A stretch of 29,137 nt of DNA from Pleurotus ostreatus/Saccharomyces cerevisiae fusant (Eukaryota; Opisthokonta), in contig JAMQCK010000309.1 in the NCBI GenBank assembly GCA_024196135.1, positions 1 to 29,137 of the forward strand. Reading direction: 5' to 3'. Position numbers and translations under genes: made by a program. The first letter of the stretch is position 1. Every line of letters starts with the position of its first letter. Below, one piece after another: positions 22,492 to 29,137 of this stretch. Under the pieces are notes generated by a model. That model worked only from the letters and a program-made list of their open reading frames with translations, was not told the origin of the DNA and did no database searches.

Positions 22492-23570
22492 ATGTCCAAG
22501 TCCTCACGCAAAAATAATACGAAACTAAAGCTCGGGAACCTCTGGCTGGCCACTTCCGTCCTCCTCACACCCAGCGAACTTGTCGCGCACCAGCAGCTAC
22601 TGTATGTCGGCAAACTCGGGCTGTATCCGTCGGCGAAGACAGTCGCAGATATCGCGGCTGCAACTTGCGCCGAATACGGCGGCGGCAATCCTTCCTGTCA
22701 AGAGTCTGGTTTCTTGGCGCTCGCGCCTCCTCGGACAGCGCTAGGTTCGTCAAGAAGTACGATCGAGTCATATCCCATTTCACCAACTGTATCGCCTTCT
22801 CATGAAGGTAGACGCTGGTAAGTACCATGTAGGGCGCTCAACGAACCTCTCACTCTCCAGAGCAAGTCGGAATAAGCGCGCAGCCTCCTCGCTATAATCG
22901 GACATCCGACAGGTCATGTTATCGTGCCCGAACACTCTTTGGCGCCGCGGCGCTTCAAAGACGCCGCCGGCAGTAGATCCGCTCCTGGCCAATGTCCGTG
23001 CCACCGCATACACGTCACAGACCAAGTTCGACTTCTCGAGCACTTCAGATGCGTCGTTGGGGTCTGATATTCTCGTCCACTTCGAATCTACGGTACGTCT
23101 CATCCATTTCGGCATATCCCGAAGAAGTGACGATAGATTTAAACCGCACATGTAGCTTGTCGTTTGACTCTATGACTTCTGTGGCCAAGTCGCGCTTGTG
23201 CTGTTCGCCTACTAGCCCATGTCTTTGCGACTGTGATGGTCATTTACCTCAGTACCGACTTCATCGGCGCTGTCCCTTGTTCATTGAACTCGAAGGGGAA
23301 TATGTCCCTGCGGGCGCGCGCCACATAGGCTCTCGAAGTCGTGAGTGCCTTGCGTGTTCCTCCATCGCGCCAATCCTACATAGACTTGTCGAGGGCGGAC
23401 GCAGGTACGTTGTCATGTCTTCCCTCGATAGCGAGGCTTTGTTGTACTACTCCCTGATGTTTTCCCGCGTAGATTCTGTTGTATTCTACTATCTGCAGCC
23501 ACTTCCTATCGTACGACCGCTCTACCGACGATTCAAGAGACCCTTGCGAGTGCCACAATTGCACGGATGA
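22492..23570 (+). CDS. candidate orphan gene, exon chain not resolved (could be decayed)
   Basis: I do not recognise a family. The plus strand shows an ATG frame from 22492 (MSKSSRKNNTKLKLGN...) downstream of the palindromic TATA. It also has a series of intron-like intervals with consensus ends: 22818-22860 (GTAAGT..CAG), 23093-23136 or 23093-23155 (GTACGT..TAG), about 23341-23383 (GTGAGT..TAG) and about 23405-23472 (GTACGT..TAG). Removing the last two leaves one frame from the Cys-rich segment LCCSPTSPCLCDCDG to a stop at 23568-23570. I could not join the 5' frames without hitting stops. The minus strand also carries protein-like stretches here (SDYSEEAARLFRLALE, HEKAIQLVKWDM). Strand, start and integrity are therefore open; it may be a degraded gene. 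Confidence 0.25.
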
Positions 23571-24356
23571 ACCTCAAGCATGCAGCCTTGGCCATAAATC
23601 GGAATTATTGCGCAGGCACCGACGGCGGGCGTTCCCCGCAAACTGACGGACTGCCCACCGCAAAGCCCCGGGCCTGACGGAAAAGTGGCGGGCACGTCCC
23701 GGTTTCCGGTTCGAGGCTGTCGAGCATTCAATAAACATGCCTCGTGTGTTGAGGGGACACATCCCCCTGGTCCCTGTGCCTCTAAGGCGTCGTTCATATA
23801 AGAAAGCATCGCCATATAAAGAGGGCTTCGTTCTTATCGGAGGGTCCCCTGCGTATAAGAGGGCAGGGGAGGTGAGCCGCCATCGCAAGATCGCCTTCCA
23901 TCTGTTGCTTGCGACGCAGCGCGTCTTGCGGATCCGCCTCCTGCGAAAGTGCGTTAGTATTTCCTTCCCTTTTGTTCAGCGACCCTATAGCCCTCGTCTC
24001 TCCCCCATTTCATCCTGCCTCACGCTCCTGAACCTCCTCTCTGAGGTCTACCGGCACGACGATCTTACCCTTTTGATAGGTAGGCTTACTAGAACCCCTC
24101 TAGTCGGCCTCTTTTGTATTGCTAGCTCCCGCCTCCCCAGCCAACTTAGCCTCTCACTCCAGCGCCCGTGTCTCTCACTGTGCATCACGGGCGCGCTCAT
24201 CCGCTCTTCAGCATTCCGAGTACCTTGCCGCGCGGCGTCCAGCTCGCGAATAATGTAGCTGCGGCGCAAGTTCCACCGCTCGCGTATAATTATCCCTTCA
24301 GTCGCGGTATCAGCGCTTCTCTCGCACCTTCAGCCTGACCGTGGCGCAGAGGTCGG
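23571..24356. other. intergenic, with a cluster of TATA-like motifs
   Basis: Three plus-sense TATA-like motifs are spaced within 65 bp: CATATAAG (23795), CATATAAA (23813) and GTATAAGA (23853). An open frame of 173 codons (23737-24258) spans them, but its composition is arbitrary and Arg/Leu/Ser-heavy with no family feature, so it is not called. No other structure is seen. Confidence 0.35.
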
Positions 24357-24364
24357 TATATAAG
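24357..24364 (+). promoter_or_regulatory. TATA box TATATAAG upstream of an unresolved transcript
   Basis: TATATAAG in plus orientation is followed by a pyrimidine-rich leader (24370-24450). Next come a 16-codon upstream frame (ATG at about 24381, MFTRLFIDSPLPARPV) and an intron-like interval with GTATGT..CAG ends at about 24454-24500. An 86-codon frame from the ATG at 24502 (MIIFQRPDSTT...) follows, ending near 24762. The product is unrecognised and the frame may be spurious. The promoter-like order of elements is what is visible. Confidence 0.35.
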
Positions 24365-24920
24365 GTGCGCCCGCTTCTCTATGTTCACTCGTCTCTTCAT
24401 TGACTCCCCTCTACCAGCTCGCCCCGTCTGACGCTTTCTTCCCAAGGTCGGTATGTTGAACTTCGCTTCTTATATCCATCCATCACCATCCTTTCAGCAG
24501 CATGATCATCTTCCAGCGGCCTGACTCTACGACCAACACAAGCTCACCAGCGGCATCAGGCGTATGCACTGCGTCGCTCAGGCCTGATCACTGCGTTGCG
24601 AGCGTGCTCCAACGGCGTGACATGCTGAACTTGCGCGCCCACATCCGCGCGCCCAGCGGCCGCGGCCCCGCGCAGCGAAGGTCTGACGCACGTCAGCCGT
24701 CCGCCAGCCCAATAACGGCAGGCCCATATGTGCTCGCGCCGCCGCGGCTCCAAGGCAAATGACTGCCGGCGGGCGCACGACGTCGAGCAGGCAAAGTACA
24801 AAAGCAGAGGACGCGGTGGGCGCCGTCGCTTTTCTTCTTCCTTCCCCTACCTCACCTCTCGTCTTCCTCTACCTCGACTTCTACCCCATCTTTGTTCTGG
24901 TATACTGACACGCGCTATAG

Positions 24921-25548
24921 ATGATGACTGCACGTGTCCCAGCGCCCACCGAGAGGCCGGATCAGAGGTTCGAGTCCGAACAGGCGTCTGCGTCTGAGGC
25001 CACCGTCCAGACTCGAGACCGTGCCTGCTACTCCGTGCAGTGCTCGCCATAATTCCTCGGCCTTACCGTCCATGGCGCATCACTTGCTCATCGCTCGCTT
25101 AGGCGCTACCCCCGACAGCGCCTACCCGCTGGCTTCATCTCGGCGACTATCCGTGGGCGCTCTACCAGAAGATCGCGCGTGATGCCTCCGACCTGTGCGC
25201 CTCCGTGCTCGCGCTTGCTGTTTTGATTAATGCTGGGTGCGACTTTCGACTCTGTATTCCCATCCCCTTTGTTTCGATGCTCCACATTTCTCGCGGCCTA
25301 CACTTTCACTGAACTGGAATGGATTCAAGACAGAAGGCCGTGAAACCGAAGACTTATCTTCTCGTTTGTACCTTAGCAAGGACTACTGGCGTGGGGCGAC
25401 TAGTGATATCTTCCCTGCGTTCTGGGGCGAAACCGAAACGTGCTGCACTGCTGATGATGGTGGCAAGATTCTCGATAGCGACCTCGCTCGTCTTACAGAT
25501 GCTGGCGTGATCTTGGTCGGCTGGACGGACTATGGCGACCTCGGCTAG
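24921..25548 (+). CDS. candidate small orphan protein, three exons, 139 aa
   Basis: No family is recognised. A CT-rich leader (24835-24900) precedes the ATG at 24921. Exons 24921-25034, 25103-25236 and 25377-25548 join in phase through GTGCAG..TAG and GTGCGA..TAG introns of 68 and 140 nt and give one frame with a stop at 25546-25548. Exon 2 uses strongly fungal-biased codons (LHLGDYPWALYQKIARD, then the hydrophobic VLALAVLINAG), and exon 3 reads KDYWRGATSDIFPAFWGE and ends VILVGWTDYGDLG. There is no signal peptide at the N-terminus; one helix of exon 2 could touch a membrane. The donors are weak, so the joins are tentative. The same frame continues open after the stop to 26235, which could hint at a premature stop. 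Confidence 0.35.
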
Positions 25549-26248
25549 CGGAAGGCTCTGTCGCTCGGTCGGATTTTGGACTCAGAAATTATTACGTCGC
25601 CGCTCCTCCATTGTCCGCCTCGCTCTGGGCGCAGTCCGTCTCCTCACGGCTTGTCGCTTCATCTCCGTCGGCTTTGTTACGCTCGCGACGAATCCCTCCC
25701 GTCGCCCGCCATCTCGTTCACCCCCGAGGCCCGTCGGTCCATCCGCCCTCGCAACAAAGCCAGGGCTGCTGGCAGACGGACGACCCGGTCTCGACGCCTC
25801 CGGGCGAAAAGGGATACAGGGACGTCCAGTGCGCAGCAACCCGCGCCTCGACATGTCTGGCTCAATCAACAAATGTCACATGGGCGCGCTTGCCGCATGC
25901 CCCTAACGAGGGGGAGGGCCAAACGCGGCCCCACGCGGCGCTGCCAGTGCGAGCCTCATCTCGGGTGCCGTCCCGTGAAGGGGAAGGGAGGACCGTGGAG
26001 GACTGCCTGTGATCGACCCCACGGGAGGGATTTGGGCCCGCTTGACTTGCCTGACAGGAATTGGACGCGATCTGCCGGACTCGCATGGACGACCGAGCGT
26101 ATCGATCGCCACCTTCGTCATATTCGTCTACAGGAGCGGGTCTTTCGAGCTGGGGGACTGCAGTGCTTTCGTCTTTCGAGGATTTTTCTTGCGAGCTCGA
26201 GCCCCGGATTGGCTTTGCGCGCCAGTGATCATTGAGATCTGGACCTAG
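25549..26248. other. open, Arg/Pro-rich frame after a stop codon; no gene assigned
   Basis: A frame open from 25549 to 26235 is in register with the preceding candidate's last exon, separated only by the TAG at 25546-25548. Its product is Arg-, Ser- and Pro-rich (for example ISFTPEARRSIRPRNKARAAG) with no domain seen. GC-rich sequence makes long open frames likely, so this may be noise. It could also be the rest of a gene broken by the TAG, or part of the next candidate's 5' exons. Confidence 0.25.
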
Positions 26249-26947
26249 CTCTGCGCGCTTGTCGACTTTTCCTCCGTCAACTGTGGCTGGAAGCTGCTAG
26301 CGGAGGTCTCCATCACCCCTTCGGGAGAGACATGGATCGACGACTGAACGCGCAGCACCACTTCCACATTATCCAGTATCACGAGAGGTGCGGCCGCATC
26401 CATCGAGACACAGTTGCTTGTCATGGACGATTCAATTCCTTTGCACCCTTTTCCAGTGCTGCTTGCCGACATCCGCGTCAAATTCACCCGACTCGTACGG
26501 AGGAGGCCAGCCAAGAGCTGTGTACAACGTGCAAGGCAGCGCGATGGGCGCTGGACAGCGTCGAGAGGAGGTGAAGAGCCTGAGTGACTCACCCGAACTT
26601 ACTCGAACGCGTCGGACGTTGCCGTGTCACGTTGCTCCCGGTCACGAGCTCTCAAAATTAGCGCCGGCGCTTGCGGACTTGCTTTCTGCAGTCGCCTTCA
26701 CCTTCGCAGTCGACGACGACACCGGGCTCTGGCCGCGGGTATACTACGCGCGCTGGCTAGCGTTGGGCTTGCGAAGCATCTGGAGCCGCTGGGGCGTTTC
26801 ATTCAGCATACGATGTATATCTCGCTATCTAATCAACTCTGGGCCTCGCTACTCGACTCTCGCGACGCGATCGGGCTGTTGCTGGGATGTTGCATGTCAC
26901 AAACAAGGTCTCATCTCTCTGTTCCTTCCCCATTTGTTACAGAATAG
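26249..26947 (+). CDS. candidate orphan gene, 3' exons only, start not found
   Basis: No family is recognised. Three segments, 26249-26387, 26457-26570 and 26662-26947, join in phase through introns of 69 nt (GTGCGG..CAG) and 91 nt (GTGAAG..TAG). They read LRACRLFLRQLWLEAAS, RRLNAQHHFHIIQYHE, TEEASQELCTTCKAARW and then HLEPLGRFIQHTMYISLSN to a stop at 26945-26947. A possible extra 35-nt intron near the end would give a different tail. A GCN4-type TGACTCA lies inside the second intron (26585-26591). The 5' exons were not found. The minus strand also has a coding-looking frame over 26245-26430, so strand is not certain. Confidence 0.25.
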
Positions 26948-27070
26948 GAAGCCGTGCGACCCGGCGCGGCGGCAACGTTACGCCACCGTCGTCGGCTTGA
27001 TGGGAAGCAGGATGGAAGTTCGACAACGACAAATGATCAGACATGGCATCCTTATGGCGGGGTGGGCGGG

Positions 27071-27078
27071 TTAAATAG
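27071..27078 (+). promoter_or_regulatory. TATA-like element of the zinc-finger gene
   Basis: TTAAATAG lies 90 bp before the ATG at 27161. It is followed by a pyrimidine-rich leader (27096-27158), the usual arrangement at fungal transcription starts. Assigned by position and sequence only. Confidence 0.45.
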
Positions 27079-27160
27079 GCTGGGACCTGGTGACAACCTT
27101 GTTCCTCGTTCCCCCCTTGCCCTTCTTCTCCTTGTTCTGTGGCAGTCCTTCTTTTTCACC

Positions 27161-28231
27161 ATGACATTCCTTTCGCTGCCTCTTCATTCCCTCCAGTACG
27201 CGGAGATCGTCGTACGCAGCATGGACCCCGATGTGGACTTCAGCAACCTGTCTTTCTCGGTGCGCCCGACGTGCCCACCATGTCAGTGTCATCATCTCGC
27301 ATCGCATCGCCACACGCTGATATCCCTCTCCCGTAGCGTCACCGCTCACCAGCGTTGACAACGTCGATGTGCAAGTTCGTGCTGTCTGCGACGCGCGCGG
27401 CAGCTATCTATCCATCTCCCTTGGTCGCCCCAGCGGAGGTACGCACTCCCCTCATCAGTCTCGTCTGATCATCTGCTCATCCTTGCATAGAGCCATCATC
27501 ACTCTCAGCACCCGCGATCGAATCCTCGCCGTCACCCCCATGGTCTATTGGCAGCGATGGCAGCTCTGACGGGAACGAAGCCCTTCTGGGTGAATTCCTC
27601 CAGTCTGCACGAAGGACAGACGAGTTCTTGGATGCTTTGCACGGTGCGCACCCTAGTAACCTTCACGCGGTCCAGCGGCTTATGCTTCTTCAGGTGGGAA
27701 GGCGGCTTGGGGTAACGATGCGAATGGATTCAGCGGCGCGTCCGGCTCGCCCTCCGCCTCACTCTCATCACCGTACGGCTTCGGCGGCTATTTCTCGGGC
27801 TCCTTTGATGGTCTACCCTCCCCGCCATTGACCGCCTCATCATCGTCCGCGGGCTACTCCGATCCCGAGGGCTCGCCCTTTGCCTACGGATGCACCCTCG
27901 ACGACGAGATCCCCATATCAGGGAGCTCGGAGGCCGTCAAGCGCGCGCGCTCGGTGGCCAAGATGATCCCCGTCTCTCGCAAAAAGCCCGCGCTGAAGTG
28001 CCACTACCCGGGCTGCGACGCGCACTTTTCGCGCCAACACGACCGGATGAGGTGCGCTCGCCTCATCGTCCCCCTCCCCTCCACACTGCTGACATGCGCT
28101 CCAGACACGAAGTCAACAAGCACGGCCACAAATGCGAGTTCACATGCGATGTCTGCCGGCGCTTCTTCTCAAACGCATCTACGCTCGAGCGTCATCGCTG
28201 TACGGGAGTGCCGCCGGCTATGGCTGCTTGA
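27161..28231 (+). CDS. small C2H2-type zinc-finger protein, two fingers at the C-terminus
   Basis: This is probably a nuclear DNA-binding regulator; no target is known. Exons 27161-27281, 27337-27438, 27491-27643, 27694-28051 and 28105-28231 join in phase (introns 50-55 nt; donors GTCAGT, GTACGC, GTGCGC, GTGCGC) to give 286 aa. The start has a good context (CACCATGA). The N-terminal two thirds are Ser/Pro/Gly-rich and acidic, without a domain. A basic patch (EAVKRARSVAK, then RKKPALK) precedes finger 1: C228, C233, H246 and H251 (C-x4-C-x12-H-x4-H), with the last intron splitting it. Finger 2 is C259, C262, H275 and C277, a C2HC variant with a one-residue H-C gap. This layout is common in basidiomycete zinc-finger proteins of unknown role. 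Confidence 0.8.
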
Positions 28232-28838
28232 GCGCCTCCCTGCTCGAGTACTACGCTTATTTTATTTAATTTACTGTACAACATCGGGTCGGTCGCCTAC
28301 GCGGCTGTGCTTCACTATCGCTATCTGTAGCAGCAGCTGTCCTTACCATACCACATACCACGTATTTATCGGGGTGGACGGCGCGCGGGCTTTGTATTTT
28401 TGTAGGTACATCGGGACGAGAATAAATTAACCTTGGACGACGGGTCCAAGGAAGCCACACTCAATGTTCAGCCTGGAAGTACCTCTTGGTCCGCAACGAG
28501 TTCGCGCTTCAAACTTCGTGCTTCAATAGCGAACGGGCCAAACGTCTTCTGTAGGAGATTAGCGAAGGTGCAGGGCGTACTCTTGGGGGTGGGCATGCGC
28601 CCGCGATCAAACGGCTTATTTGGTCGTGTTGATACCCCCGCCAGATCAGAGATTTCGATGTTCCTGCTGATAGCGCTCTGGAAAGAGCACCTATCGAGTC
28701 GTTGTATATACAATATACTCGAGTCGTTGTATATACAATATACATAGATTATGCATGTATCTACATGGTCCTGCAAACTCTAAATGCAAAACCCTCGGAT
28801 TGCATGTACCGTGAGCAAATCAAGGTCGATGTCGCGAC
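28232..28838. other. convergent intergenic region
   Basis: The zinc-finger gene (plus) and the next gene (minus) end into this interval. Apart from the 25-bp tandem repeat near 28.7 kb, nothing is seen. Two A/T-rich spots (28255-28275 and 28425-28432, the latter with AATAAATTAA) may belong to 3' end formation of the zinc-finger transcript. Confidence 0.5.
28694..28743. repeat. 25-bp perfect tandem duplication containing a 12-bp palindrome
   Basis: Two identical 25-nt units lie head to tail (28694-28718 and 28719-28743), each starting TCGAGTCG and ending CAATATAC. Each contains TTGTATATACAA, which is its own reverse complement (28702-28713 and 28727-28738). The block is A/T-rich against a GC-rich background and lies between two convergent genes. 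Confidence 0.95.
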
Positions 28839-29137
28839 TTAGTAGGAATCCGTGTCCATCAAATCCTCTTCGTCCTCGCCCATGCACTCGTCTTCACTCA
28901 CAAACCCTCCCTCCTGCACAGGATCAACATCCATAGCTTCAGGACATGCCTGCTGGGCTTTTGGAGACCTGGCGGCACCTGATTCGGCCTCCGCATCAGG
29001 AGATCTGTCGGATCAGCAAGACTTTCCCAACTCGAAGGAGAAAAACACTTACAACTTGTATCTCGAGAGCGCCGCAAGGGTCTGAGCCAACATATTATCC
29101 CTCCCCTTCAGCTCGAATGACCATTTCAGCTTCTTGG
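28839..29137 (-). CDS. C-terminal part of an unrecognised protein with an acidic tail (5' part beyond the window)
   Basis: On the minus strand the exon 29137-29053 reads KKLKWSFELKGRDNML, AQTLAALSRYK. A 48-nt intron (29052-29005, GTAAGT..CAG) follows, and the last exon 29004-28839 reads SPDAEAESGAARSPKAQ, then DVDPVQEGGFVSEDE, and ends DLMDTDSY with TAA at 28841-28839. The frame is continuous across the junction. The tail is Asp/Glu-rich and probably disordered. The family is not recognisable from the roughly 80 residues visible; the first exon fragment looks like part of a folded domain. Confidence 0.7.

Noticed and set aside
23737..24258. 173-codon plus frame
   Set aside because: It spans three TATA-like motifs, has no family feature and no fungal codon bias.
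24967..24977. GGTTCGAGTCC, a match to the tRNA B box
   Set aside because: The flanking bases do not form a 5-bp T-stem and no D-arm, anticodon arm or acceptor stem fits around it. It falls in a candidate coding exon.
26585..26591. TGACTCA site as a promoter element of the zinc-finger gene
   Set aside because: It is 570 bp from the start and inside a possible intron; a 7-mer is expected by chance in a window this size.
26245..26592. 115-codon minus frame with protein-like stretch DAAAPLVILDNVEVVLRV
   Set aside because: It overlaps in-phase plus-strand exon candidates. No promoter or introns were found for it, so strand remains open but it was not called.

Overview
The window looks like nuclear DNA of a filamentous fungus, most likely an agaricomycete basidiomycete (polypore-like). 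The sequence is GC-rich and has many very short introns (mostly 46-90 nt, with GTRNGT donors and YAG or AAG acceptors). Its conserved genes are typical eukaryotic housekeeping genes. I assigned the organism by inference from gene content and style, not by a search. I rebuilt exon boundaries by hand from reading-frame continuity and family conservation.

Layout, left part (1-20 kb), gene-dense and conserved: the 3'-truncated (by the window edge) HPt phosphotransfer protein YPD1 (minus); mitochondrial ubiquinone hydroxylase COQ7 (minus); the iron-sulfur DNA helicase CHL1/DDX11 (plus), divergent from COQ7 over about 200 bp; the ribosome-biogenesis GTPase BMS1 (plus); a VNX1-type vacuolar cation/H+ exchanger (plus); and the damaged-DNA-binding protein DDB1 (minus), convergent with the exchanger. 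These genes have unrelated jobs (stress phosphorelay, respiration cofactor, chromatid cohesion, 40S assembly, ion homeostasis, CRL4 ubiquitin ligase). Nothing suggests a functional cluster.

Right part (20-29 kb): a GCN4/CPC1-like bZIP factor (minus) starts just inside a perfectly palindromic TATA element (22364-22373). This element could also fire to the right. From 22.4 to 27.1 kb I recognise no conserved gene, but there are several coding-looking islands with plausible introns. The best is a three-exon, 139-codon candidate at 24921-25548. The others at 22.5-23.6 and 26.2-26.9 kb are unresolved and may be orphan genes or decaying ones. A five-exon two-finger zinc-finger gene follows (27161-28231), then a 25-bp tandem repeat carrying a 12-bp palindrome. 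The window ends in the last two exons of an unrecognised acidic-tailed protein on the minus strand.

I found no rRNA, tRNA, CRISPR array, recognisable transposase or reverse transcriptase. I see no convincing new multi-gene system. The most open questions are the orphan island at 22.4-27 kb, the in-frame 54-nt intron of the bZIP gene, and lineage-specific insertions in DDB1 and the exchanger.
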